Positions 7,210 through 14,247 of a stretch of 15,147 nucleotides of DNA are shown piece by piece. A program made the position numbers and the translations under genes. Each line of letters begins with the position of its first letter. Within the stretch, counting starts at the first letter, position 1. The stretch lies in NCBI RefSeq assembly GCF_905187505.1, contig NZ_CAJJIC010000045.1, positions 1-15,147 of the forward strand, in the 5' to 3' direction. This DNA comes from an uncultured Mailhella sp. GTDB lineage: Bacteria; Desulfobacterota; Desulfovibrionia; Desulfovibrionales; Desulfovibrionaceae. The notes below the pieces were generated by a model. It saw nothing but the letters and a program-made list of their open reading frames with translations. It was not told the origin of the DNA and searched no databases.

Positions 7210-7427
7210 GGGAAACGGCAGGTTGCGGAAGGCTTTTGACAGAGGGCGGAGTACGGGATGAGGGCAAGAAAAACGACGGTGCAATCGTCCGGGCAACCTT
7301 TCCAGAGGAAGACGTTCCCCCCGCTCCTTTTCTCGGTGCCTTCCGGCGGAAAAAGCCGCGGCGGCACGGCATAGGGAACGGAACGAATCCCCGAACTCTC
7401 CCGCAGCATCGTGCCGTTATCAGGATG

Positions 7428-7457
7428 AAAAAAAGGCGGAGCTTCTGCCCCGCCTTT
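7428..7457 (-). terminator. Intrinsic terminator of the VIT1/CCC1 gene
   Basis: AAAGGCGG (7432-7439) pairs with CCGCCTTT (7450-7457), and on the minus strand the stem runs into seven T (7428-7434). It lies about 25 bases beyond the transporter stop. Confidence 0.85.
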
Positions 7458-7481
7458 GTCATGCCTTTGCCGCAGGAACGA

Positions 7482-8345
7482 CTACATATCTATGCCCATC
7501 CATGTCTTGGCGGCCCAGCCGATGAAGAAGGAAATGGCCGCCACGCCGAAGCTTATGGAAAGCATTTCCAGGAACTGCGGACGGAAGGGTTCGCGCCGCA
7601 CCACGGAAACGAAGAAGGTGAACAGACAGATGATGCAGGCCGCGTTGAACAGACAGAACACCAGCGCAAGATAAGGCGACGTGAATACGCCGTAGGGCAG
7701 AAGAAGCAGCGCCACCGTGATCATGTAGGCTATGCCGGTATAGACGGCGGCCTTGAGCGGATGCTTTTCCCCGGGCTCGGCCTTCTTGGAAAGGTATTCG
7801 GAAGCGGCCATGGAAAGCGTGGCCGAAACGCCGGTGATGAATCCCGCCAGCCCCACGGTGGCGTTGCTGCCGAGCGCAAGCGTGAATCCGGCCAGCGCGC
7901 CGGTGAGCTCCACGAGCGCGTCGTTGAGACCGAGCACCATGCTGCCTATGTACTTGAGGCGCTCTTCATCCACCATGTCGGCCAGACGGCGTTCGTGAAC
8001 CTCTTCTTCCTCCATGATGCCCTTCGCCTCGGGCACATCCTCAACAAGTCCGGCATAGCGGTTTCCCGCGCCGTTCTCGCCGGATTCCAGAAGATTGATC
8101 ACAAAGGTAAGCCCGAAAATCCAGCCCATCAGGCTGTAAAGAAACACCTTGATGCGCTTTGCCTCCGCCTTCTTCCCGGTATAGCGGCCCCACACTTCGC
8201 AGTGCCTTGCCTCATCTGCGGCCATGCGGCGAAGCACCTCGCCGTTTTCGCCCCCGACGCGCCGGGCGAGTCCGGTATAAATCTCGCTGTCCGTCTTCTC
8301 GTTGACCTGCATCTCTTCCAGCAGGCGAAGCGTGCTTTCTCTCAT
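7482..8345 (-). CDS. Ferritin-like (rubrerythrin-type) / VIT1-CCC1 fusion iron-manganese transporter
   Basis: A 287-residue inner-membrane protein. Residues 1 to about 125 are a ferritin-like region with likely di-iron ligands E16, E45 and H48 (E-A-R-H), and E114 and H117 (E-E-V-H). They also contain the hydrophobic YSLMGWIFGLTFVINLLE stretch typical of this family. Residues 135-285 are the VIT1/CCC1 transporter domain with about five membrane segments: LGLNDALVELTGALAGF, then GLAGFITGVSATLSMAASEY followed by LSKKAEPG, and three further segments to the C-terminus. The family moves Fe(II) or Mn(II) out of the cytoplasm, so iron detoxification coupled to the ferritin-like domain is the likely role. 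The start has a G-rich site (AAGGGGG) about four bases upstream, and the stop is TAG. It is divergent from fhs across a 239-base region containing a long hairpin. Confidence 0.9.
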   Translation of the reverse strand: MRESTLRLLEEMQVNEKTDSEIYTGLARRVGGENGEVLRRMAADEARHCEVWGRYTGKKAEAKRIKVFLYSLMGWIFGLTFVINLLESGENGAGNRYAGLVEDVPEAKGIMEEEEVHERRLADMVDEERLKYIGSMVLGLNDALVELTGALAGFTLALGSNATVGLAGFITGVSATLSMAASEYLSKKAEPGEKHPLKAAVYTGIAYMITVALLLLPYGVFTSPYLALVFCLFNAACIICLFTFFVSVVRREPFRPQFLEMLSISFGVAAISFFIGWAAKTWMGIDM

Positions 8346-8375
8346 GATTCCCCCTTTTCTTTTCCGCCTTCATAC

Positions 8376-8478
8376 GCCAGCGAACGGTCACTGGCAACCG
8401 GAGAGGGGGAGCCCCGTCGGGCAAGGCCGCTTGCCCTCTCATGACGGACGCCCCTGCGACCCCCTCTGCCGCAGGCAG
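8376..8478. other. Structured segment between the divergent transporter and fhs genes
   Basis: Several nested complements are present. AGAGGGGG (8402-8409) pairs with CCCCCTCT (8460-8467). Inside it, CCGTC (8414-8418) pairs with GACGG (8443-8447), enclosing a perfect GGGCAAG/CTTGCCC hairpin (8419-8425 with 8430-8436). CTGCC/GGCAG (8466-8478) and GCCAG/CTGGC (8376-8395) flank it. The fhs promoter lies downstream of it (8521-8549), so it would be transcribed mainly as leader of the minus-strand transporter gene, or else act as DNA. It does not fit a riboswitch class I can name. Confidence 0.45.
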
Positions 8479-8520
8479 TTTCCCTGTCTTTTCGCCCATG
8501 CGCGACGAAAGAAAAACCGC

Positions 8521-8549
8521 TTGAGCTAAACGACGCCACGCCGTATAAC
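8521..8549 (+). promoter_or_regulatory. Promoter of fhs
   Basis: TTGAGC (8521-8526), a 17-base spacer and TATAAC (8544-8549) fit the sigma-70 consensus well. They predict a start near 8556 and a leader of about 29 bases with AAGGAG at 8571-8576. Confidence 0.65.
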
Positions 8550-8584
8550 CACAGACGAACCCCCAACCACAAGGAGAACGGACA

Positions 8585-10351
8585 ATGGCTCTGGATCCCA
8601 AGCAGCACGCGGACTGGGAAATCGCCCAGGACGCGGAATCCCGCATGAAAGACATTTACCAGATCGGCAGAGAGCTCGGCCTTGAAGACAAGGAACTGCT
8701 CCCCTACGGCCACGTCATGGGCAAGGTGGACTATCAGTCCGTGCTCTCCCGTCTGGCGGACCGCCCCAACGGTAAGTATGTCGACGTGACGGCCATCACC
8801 CCGACTCCCTTCGGAGAAGGCAAGTCCACCACCACCATCGGACTTGTGCAGGGTCTTGCCAGACGCGGCCGGAAGGTTTCCGCGGCCATCCGTCAGCCCT
8901 CCGGCGGTCCCACCATGGGCACCAAGGGTTCCGCGGCGGGCGGCGGCCTTTCCCAGTGCATCCCCCTCACGCAGTATTCCCTCGGCTTCACCGGCGACAT
9001 CAACGCCGTGACCAACGCCCACAACCTGGCCATGGTCGCGCTCACCGCCAGGATGCAGCACGAACGCAACTACGACGACGAAAAGCTGCTCCGTCTTTCC
9101 GGCCAGCCCCGTCTGAACATCGATCCCACCAACGTGCGCATGAACTGGGTCATCGACTTCTGCTGCCAGGCCCTGCGCAACGTGGTCATCGGCATGGGCG
9201 GCAAGTCCGACGGCTTCATGATGTCCTCGCACTTCGACATTTCCGTGTCCTCCGAAGTCATGGCCATTCTTTCCGTGGCCCGAGACCTCAAGGACATGCG
9301 CGAAAGGCTCGGCCGCATCATCGTGGCCTATGACAGAGCGGGCAAACCCGTGACCACCGAAGATCTTCAGGTTGCCGGAGCCATGGCCGCCTGGATGATC
9401 GACGCCATCAAGCCCAACCTCATTCAGACCATCGAGGGTCAGCCCGTGTTCGTGCACGCCGGCCCCTTCGCCAACATCGCTCTCGGCCAGAGCTCCGTCA
9501 TCGCCGACAGGCTCGGCCTCAAGCTCTCCGAGTACCATGTCACGGAATCCGGCTTCGGCGCGGACATCGGCTATGAAAAGTTCTGGAACCTGAAGTGCCA
9601 CTACAGCGGCCTTGCCCCCGACGCGGCCGTGCTCGTGGCCACCGTTCGCGCCCTGAAGAGCCACGGCGGCGCTCCCCTGCCCCGTCCCGGACGCGCTCTG
9701 CCCGAAGAATACCGTCAGGAAAACGTGGGCTTCGTGGAAGCGGGCTGCTGCAACCTTCTTCATCACATCCGCACCATCAAGAAGTCCGGCACCTCTCCCG
9801 TGGTGTGCATCAACGCCTTCGTCACCGACACGCCTGCGGAAATCGCCCGCATTCGTGAAATCTGCGAAGCCGAAGGCGCACGCGTGGCCGTTTCCACGCA
9901 CTGGGAGCACGGCGGCGAAGGCGCGCTGGAACTGGCCGACGCCGTCATGGACGCCTGCAACGAAAAGACCGACTTTCGTCCGCTCTACGACTGGAACGCG
10001 CCCTTCAAGGATCGCATCGAGAAGATCGCCCGCGACGTGTACGGCGCGGACGGCGTGGACTACAGCCCCGAAGCCGAAAGCCGCCTCGCCGAAATGCAGG
10101 CACGTCCCGACGCTTCCGAGCTCGGCGTGTGCATGGTGAAGACCCAGTACTCCCTCTCCGACAATCCCGACCTCAAGGGCGAACCTTCCGGCTGGCGTCT
10201 CAAGATTCGCGACGTGCTGCTTTACGGCGGCGCGGGTCTCGTGGTTCCCGTTTCCGGCAAGATCTCGCTCATGCCCGGCACCGGCTCCAATCCCGCCTTC
10301 CGCCGCGTGGACGTGGATACCGAAACCGGTCAGGTTCACGGCATATTCTAA
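8585..10351 (+). CDS. fhs: Formate--tetrahydrofolate ligase
   Basis: Cytoplasmic enzyme that joins formate to tetrahydrofolate using ATP, giving 10-formyl-THF; it is the entry step of formate into one-carbon metabolism and purine synthesis. The ATP-binding loop TPTPFGEGKSTTTIGL is at residues 72-87 and RQPSGGPTMGTKGSAAGGG at 102-120, followed by FTGDINAVTNAHNLAMVAL. These variants (F for the usual A after TPTP, RQPS for REPS) resemble the C1-THF-synthase-type rather than the clostridial sequence. At 588 residues it is about 30 longer than the common bacterial form, partly through a longer N-terminus. The ATG has AAGGAG eight bases upstream; the stop is TAA. It is monocistronic with its own promoter and terminator. 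Confidence 0.97.
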   Translation: MALDPKQHADWEIAQDAESRMKDIYQIGRELGLEDKELLPYGHVMGKVDYQSVLSRLADRPNGKYVDVTAITPTPFGEGKSTTTIGLVQGLARRGRKVSAAIRQPSGGPTMGTKGSAAGGGLSQCIPLTQYSLGFTGDINAVTNAHNLAMVALTARMQHERNYDDEKLLRLSGQPRLNIDPTNVRMNWVIDFCCQALRNVVIGMGGKSDGFMMSSHFDISVSSEVMAILSVARDLKDMRERLGRIIVAYDRAGKPVTTEDLQVAGAMAAWMIDAIKPNLIQTIEGQPVFVHAGPFANIALGQSSVIADRLGLKLSEYHVTESGFGADIGYEKFWNLKCHYSGLAPDAAVLVATVRALKSHGGAPLPRPGRALPEEYRQENVGFVEAGCCNLLHHIRTIKKSGTSPVVCINAFVTDTPAEIARIREICEAEGARVAVSTHWEHGGEGALELADAVMDACNEKTDFRPLYDWNAPFKDRIEKIARDVYGADGVDYSPEAESRLAEMQARPDASELGVCMVKTQYSLSDNPDLKGEPSGWRLKIRDVLLYGGAGLVVPVSGKISLMPGTGSNPAFRRVDVDTETGQVHGIF

Positions 10352-10361
10352 CCGCTGCGCA

Positions 10362-10396
10362 GCGTCCTTCTTCCCCTTCTCCGGGGAGAAGGACGC
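10362..10396 (+). repeat. Strong hairpin after fhs, without T-run
   Basis: GCGTCCTTCT (10362-10371) pairs exactly with AGAAGGACGC (10387-10396), and CCCC/GGGG extend the stem inward. It starts 11 bases after the fhs stop and precedes the true terminator. It probably protects the mRNA 3' end or aids termination. Confidence 0.7.
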
Positions 10397-10408
10397 ATCG
10401 ACCTCTTC

Positions 10409-10448
10409 CCCCTGCCTTCCCTTCCCGGACGGCAGGGGTTTTCTTTTT
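10409..10448 (+). terminator. Intrinsic terminator of fhs
   Basis: CCCCTGCC (10409-10416) pairs with GGCAGGGG (10431-10438) and is followed by TTTTCTTTTT (10439-10448). Confidence 0.85.
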
Positions 10449-10651
10449 CATGAGCGCCTCGGCCCTCGGACAGCATCCGCCGCTTATGCACGGCACGGAA
10501 GAAAACGCTTTTCATCCGCAGGCCGCACGGCTCAGAAATGAGAGAACGCACGCGTTCCGGCGAACGCCCTTCCCGCCTGTGCCCCGGACACGACGAACAC
10601 TGCCGCGCGCGGAAAAGACTCTCCGCACGCAGACGGGCAACGGACGCGACA

Positions 10652-11386
10652 TCAGGCCGTCAGCCCCTTCACAAACAGCACGACCGTGGAAAATGCAAGC
10701 ATGGCGAGCACGAGCATGCGGAAAATGCGCGTATCGAGACGGCGTATGACGGGTATGCTCACGAGCACGCCCGCCACCGTGCACGGGGTCGCCCACAGGG
10801 CGTCATGCAGAATCTCGGGCGTATACAGGCCGCTTTTCCATTGAAAAACCATCAGGCAGAGCATGACCAGAGCAGCCATGCTGTTCAATACGGAAAGCGT
10901 GATCTCCTTGCTCCATCCCCGCATGACGGCGTACATGGCAAGAATGGGCCCTCCCATGCTGGTGGCTCCGAGCAGAATGCCGGACACCACGCTCATGGGA
11001 ACGATGCACTACAGGGGGATTCTGAAGGCCCCGTGCATGCGCCCGGCCACGGCCTGCCAGAGAAGAAACAGAAGCAGAATGCTTCCGCAGGCGAGAAGCA
11101 CGATGTTCGAGGGCGCCGCCTTCAGAATGATCATGCCGAGAGGAATTCCCGCCACGCTGCCGAGACAGGCCAGAAGAAATTCCAGCTTCGGAAGCTCGCG
11201 ATGATAGAACAGCGCTATGGTCACCGTAATGGCCGTTCCCACAAAGCAGCCGAGAATGATGGCCGTCTTGGCATCCATCACCAGCGTGAGCAGCGGCACG
11301 GCAAACAGATTGCCGCCGAAGGACGTCACGCTGTTGACGAATCCGGCCAGCAGCCAGACCAGATTGATATAAAGAACGTCGAACAT
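10652..11386 (-). pseudogene. TauE/SafE family permease interrupted by an in-frame TAG
   Basis: Read on the minus strand, one frame encodes a complete TauE/SafE-type anion permease of about 240 residues, except for a TAG at 11009-11011. The first part (to about residue 125) has VNSVTSFGGNLFAVPLL and four or so membrane segments. The part after the stop resumes at once as CIVPMSVVSGILLGATSMGGP, the second family repeat motif, and runs through to TGA. No base is inserted or lost; a single change such as CAG to TAG explains it. ATG at 11386 is taken as start, with AGAGG ten bases upstream; a TTG at 11392 is possible. The family exports sulfite, sulfoacetate or related organosulfur anions. The gene may be dead, may make two fragments (ATG at 10996 is in frame), or the stop may be a sequencing error. 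Confidence 0.85.
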
Positions 11387-11427
11387 ATGCAAAAAACCTC
11401 TTGCGGAACAGATGGGATCTTCTTTCG

Positions 11428-11456
11428 GTATTAGGGTACGCCGCCTTTCCTGTAAA
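11428..11456 (-). promoter_or_regulatory. Candidate promoter of the TauE/SafE gene
   Basis: On the minus strand TTTACA (11451-11456) is followed by a 17-base spacer and TAATAC (11428-11433). The -35 is good and the -10 weak. Confidence 0.3.
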
Positions 11457-11680
11457 GCCTCGGCTCAAGCCCATTCGGACCGGAGCATTGCCTTCATCCG
11501 TCCATCTTCCGGGACACGACCGTGTCTCTTGCCGGAACCGGCCGTTATACGCTTTCACATTTTTGTATTTTTCATGCCGTTTTGTCCCACAAGGCATTCC
11601 ACCCTTCAAAAGCCACTGACATCAACAAATTGAGTTATTTTTCACAGGCAATCGACGTATTATATTTTTTCTTGCCATAT

Positions 11681-11709
11681 TTGATTTTCCGATGATATCA
11701 ACATAAATG
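11681..11709 (+). promoter_or_regulatory. Candidate promoter of the AGCS gene
   Basis: TTGATT (11681-11686), a 17-base spacer and TAAATG (11704-11709) lie in the AT-rich block. TTGAT (11681-11685) and ATCAA (11697-11701) also form a dyad overlapping the -35 box, which could be an operator. Several other AT-rich hexamers compete, so the exact boxes are uncertain. Confidence 0.3.
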
Positions 11710-11715
11710 TAAATA

Positions 11716-11817
11716 AGAGCATTCTCCGTTTTCATACAGCTGTCGGATCACCGAGCCAGTTCCGGGCGGGCCGATGCGCGGGGCAGACATCCGGGAGGGA
11801 TAGGCTGAACATGCTCT
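11716..11817 (+). other. Possible structured leader of the AGCS gene
   Basis: AGAGCAT (11716-11722), right where transcription from the candidate promoter would begin, is exactly complementary to ATGCTCT (11811-11817), 33 bases before the ATG. CGGAT (11744-11748) and ATCCG (11789-11793) can form an inner helix. A closing stem around roughly 90 bases of GC-rich RNA is the usual look of a cis-regulatory RNA, but I do not recognise glycine-riboswitch or other known core motifs. Confidence 0.35.
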
Positions 11818-11849
11818 AACCAACCGAACTGGGGCGAGGAGTTGACGTT

Positions 11850-13193
11850 ATGGAAGAGTTCTCCCAATTCATCAAGGTGCTGGACGGCTACGTCTGGGGC
11901 CCGGTCATGATGGCTCTGATTCTTGGAACGGGGCTTTATCTCACCTTCGGACTGAGATTCCTGCCCTGGACGCGTCTCGGCGAAGGCTTCCGCCTCACCT
12001 GGAAGGGACGTGCCAAGAATTCGAACGTGCATGGAGAACTCTCCCCGTTTCAGGCGCTCATGACGGCGCTCGCCGCCACCGTGGGCGTGGGCAACATTGC
12101 AGGCGTGGCCACCGCCATCTTCACCGGCGGCCCCGGAGCCCTGTTCTGGATGTGGTGCACCGCCATGGTGGGCATGGCCACCAAGTATGCGGAAACCGTG
12201 CTCGCCCAGAAGTATCGTGAAGTCACTCCCGCCGGCCATGTGGTGGGCGGCCCCATGTACTACATCAAGAACGGCCTCGGCAAAAAATGGGCCTGGCTCG
12301 GCACGCTGTTCGCGCTGTTCGGCGGCATCTGCGGCTTCGGCATCGGCAACATGACGCAGTCCCACTCCATAGCCGACGCCCTGCACGCCTCCTTCGGCGT
12401 TCCGCCGGTCGTCTCCGCCGTGGTCATGTTCGTGCTCATCGCCATCGTCATCATCGGCGGCGTGTCCCGCATAGGATCGGTATCGAGCAAGCTCGTACCC
12501 TTCATGTCCATTGTCTACATCATCTGTTCCCTCGTCGTCATCGCCACAAACATCGACAAGGTGCCCGGCGTGTTCGCCATGATCTTCCACGACGCCTTCA
12601 CCGGCACCGCGGCCGCAGGCGGCTTTGCCGGTTCCACCGTCATGCTGGCCCTGCAGATGGGCGTGGCTCGCGGCATATTCTCCAACGAGGCGGGCCTCGG
12701 CTCCGCCGCCATGGCTCACGCCACGGCCACCACCGACGACCACGTGGCCATGGGCTACGTGGGCATGCTCGGACCGTTCATCGACACCATCATCGTCTGC
12801 ACCATGACGGGTCTGACCATTCTCTGTTCCGGTCTCTGGAACGTGGAAGGCGCGCTTTCCGGCGCTCCCCTCACGGCCGCGGCCTTTGAGTCCGCCCTGC
12901 CCGGCATCGGTTCCATCATGGTATCCATCTGCCTCGCCATGTTCGCCTTCTCCACCATCCTCGGCTGGTGCGTGTACTCCGAACGCTGCTGGATCTATCT
13001 TCTGGGCGACAAGGCGCTCAAGCCCTTCCGCATCATCTTCGTGTGCGTCGTTCCCCTGGGTGCGCTCATGACGCTCGATCTTGTGTGGGACATCGCCGAC
13101 GTGCTCAACGCCCTCATGGCCGTGCCCAACCTCATCGGTCTGCTGCTGCTCAGCCCCGTGCTCTTCAAGATTTCCCGCGAATACAACCGCTGA
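11850..13193 (+). CDS. AGCS family sodium:alanine/glycine symporter
   Basis: A complete 447-residue inner-membrane protein that imports alanine, glycine or a similar amino acid with sodium. Family blocks are intact: PFQALMTALAATVGVGNIAG (66-85) with TGGPGALFWMW, GGPMYYIKNGLG (133-144), and RGIFSNEAGLGSAAMAHA (274-291), which lines the substrate and sodium path. FAFSTILGW (365-373) and DVLNALMAVPNLIGLL (417-432) follow. About ten to eleven membrane segments are visible. The ATG at 11850 is preceded by GAGGAG, eight bases upstream. The stop is TGA, followed 17 bases later by a terminator, so the gene is monocistronic. It is a diverged paralogue of the partial gene at the left edge. Substrate preference cannot be read from the sequence. 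Confidence 0.96.
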   Translation: MEEFSQFIKVLDGYVWGPVMMALILGTGLYLTFGLRFLPWTRLGEGFRLTWKGRAKNSNVHGELSPFQALMTALAATVGVGNIAGVATAIFTGGPGALFWMWCTAMVGMATKYAETVLAQKYREVTPAGHVVGGPMYYIKNGLGKKWAWLGTLFALFGGICGFGIGNMTQSHSIADALHASFGVPPVVSAVVMFVLIAIVIIGGVSRIGSVSSKLVPFMSIVYIICSLVVIATNIDKVPGVFAMIFHDAFTGTAAAGGFAGSTVMLALQMGVARGIFSNEAGLGSAAMAHATATTDDHVAMGYVGMLGPFIDTIIVCTMTGLTILCSGLWNVEGALSGAPLTAAAFESALPGIGSIMVSICLAMFAFSTILGWCVYSERCWIYLLGDKALKPFRIIFVCVVPLGALMTLDLVWDIADVLNALMAVPNLIGLLLLSPVLFKISREYNR

Positions 13194-13210
13194 TTCCGTC
13201 CGCGGTCATG

Positions 13211-13238
13211 AAAAAAGGCGGCTCCGGCCGCCTTTTTT
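13211..13238 (+). terminator. Terminator of the AGCS gene (symmetrical)
   Basis: GGCGGC (13217-13222) and GCCGCC (13227-13232) form the stem, flanked by six A (13211-13216) and six T (13233-13238). It can work in both directions, but only the plus strand has a gene ending here. Confidence 0.92.
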
Positions 13239-13437
13239 CGTCCCTGCGCAGGAAAAGGCCGCACCGCAAAAACGGACGATCATCCGCGCTTCGGCGGCAT
13301 CTTGGGCTGTTCCCTGTGCGCTTCTTCGAAGCGCCGCGTCTGCCGGCTTCCGAAAAATGCTGGCTCCCAGCGTCCGTTCGCGCTACAACGAACCGCAGGC
13401 GCCTCCCACGGCAACGCAAAACATCAGGACTAGGTTC

Positions 13438-14160
13438 ATGCCCCGCATTCTTCTTCATGTGTGCTGCGGTCCCTGTTCCCTCATGCCCATCGTGCATCTT
13501 CGCGACGAAGGCTGGGACCCCACGGCCTTCTTCTTCAATCCGAACATCCATCCTGCGGACGAATGGAAAAAAAGACGCGACGCCATGCGCGAGGCGGCAA
13601 TACGTCTGAACGTGCCCCTTCTGGAGGAAGGTCTGCCCGTCAATCCCGGACGCTGGTCACGGGCACTGAACGGCGTTCTCCGGCCGGGAGAACGCTGCCG
13701 CCTCTGCTACCGTCCGCGCATGGAACGCACGGCCGCTCTCGCCCGCGAACATGACTTCGACGCCTTCACCACGAGTCTGCTCTACTCCCGCCATCAGCAC
13801 CACGAAGCCATTGCGGAAGAAGCAAGGCGCGCGGCCGTGGAAACCGGCTCCGCCTTTCTTTACCGGGACTTCCGGCCGTGGTGGTGGGACGGCATCGCCA
13901 TGTCGAAAGAGCTCGGCCTCTACCGTCAGAAATGGTGCGGCTGCATTCTGAGCATGAAGGAAGCGCTCGCGCAGCAGAAAGAAGCGGAGCTAAAAAAAGC
14001 CGCCCAAAAGGCGGAAAGAGCGGAAAGACTGGCGAAAGAGGCGGAAGAACGCCGTCGCAGGAAGGAAGATGCGGCCGCGCACCCGAACAAGCGGGCAAGA
14101 AAGGCGCTGGCAAGACAGGCCGCGCAGAACACCGCCGCTCACGAAACGCCGCGCGCGTGA
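13438..14160 (+). CDS. queH: Epoxyqueuosine reductase QueH, with long charged C-terminal tail
   Basis: A 240-residue cytoplasmic iron-sulfur enzyme of the QueH (DUF208) family, which performs the last step of queuosine synthesis by reducing epoxyqueuosine in tRNA. The cysteine set is complete: CCGPC (C9, C10, C13), C87 and C90 in ERCRLC, C167 and C169 in KWCGC. FFFNPNIHPADEW (31-43) is also diagnostic. The open frame extends 119 codons upstream, but similarity starts at MPRILLHVCCGPC, which has AGGA about nine bases upstream, so 13438 is taken as start. Residues 174-240 are an extra Lys/Arg/Glu/Ala-rich tail (EAELKKAAQKAERAERLAK and beyond), probably a long helix or coiled coil and then a basic end, beyond the usual domain; it could contact tRNA. 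The stop is TGA. No other queuosine gene is nearby. Confidence 0.93.
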   Translation: MPRILLHVCCGPCSLMPIVHLRDEGWDPTAFFFNPNIHPADEWKKRRDAMREAAIRLNVPLLEEGLPVNPGRWSRALNGVLRPGERCRLCYRPRMERTAALAREHDFDAFTTSLLYSRHQHHEAIAEEARRAAVETGSAFLYRDFRPWWWDGIAMSKELGLYRQKWCGCILSMKEALAQQKEAELKKAAQKAERAERLAKEAEERRRRKEDAAAHPNKRARKALARQAAQNTAAHETPRA

Positions 14161-14190
14161 CGGAAAAAGGCAGGCCGCACCGACGGACAC

Positions 14191-14215
14191 AAAAAAGCCC
14201 CGGACAGCCGGGGCC
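14191..14215 (-). terminator. Intrinsic terminator of the tatA-ACT unit
   Basis: GCCCCGG (14197-14203) pairs with CCGGGGC (14208-14214); on the minus strand six T follow (14191-14196). It lies about 33 bases past the ACT gene stop. Confidence 0.9.
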
Positions 14216-14247
14216 TTCATGAACATGTCTCATGCCGAAGGGACGTA

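Larger units (their letters stand above)
6907..7481. other. 575-bp stretch without a convincing gene
   Basis: Open frames here are Arg/Pro/Ser-rich shadows without domain character or good ribosome sites. The stretch holds a TGGCA-CGT-TGCCA dyad (6928-6940) just upstream of the small secreted protein gene, a 9-bp hairpin (7012-7032), an AT-rich block (about 7139-7183) flanked by two GCAAC/GTTGC dyads (7124-7138 and 7195-7209), and the terminator of the transporter gene (7428-7457). One plus-strand frame of 38 codons starting at 7258 was considered and not called. Confidence 0.5.
11387..11849. other. 463-bp regulatory region between the divergent TauE and AGCS genes
   Basis: No gene is supported. 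The part near 11570-11745 is markedly AT-rich compared with the rest of the window and probably holds the promoter of the AGCS gene. The TauE side has a candidate promoter at 11428-11456. The last 130 bases form a possible structured leader of the AGCS gene. Confidence 0.55.

Noticed and set aside
7258..7374. A 38-codon plus-strand gene starting at 7258
   Set aside because: Ribosome-site-like GGAG is present, but composition is Arg/Ser/Pro-rich, no -10 box follows the TTGACA at 7235, and no family is recognisable.
7179..8444. A 421-codon plus-strand open frame across 7179-8444
   Set aside because: Mostly antisense to the VIT1/CCC1 gene; the upstream part has no protein-like features.
8385..8450. 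ZTP riboswitch before fhs
   Set aside because: A few short words match, but the P1 closing helix and core GUG and CCGCC elements are missing, and the fhs promoter lies downstream of it.
8342..10339. A 665-codon minus-strand open frame opposite fhs
   Set aside because: It is the reverse shadow of fhs, Gly/His/Val-rich, without ribosome site or domain.
11009..11011. Calling the TAG a pyrrolysine codon
   Set aside because: TAG ends many genes here, the position is not in a known Pyl protein family, and no decoding genes are in the window. A mutation or error is simpler.
11748..12743. A 331-codon minus-strand open frame opposite the AGCS gene
   Set aside because: Gly/His/Glu-rich antisense shadow; the plus strand has all AGCS motifs.
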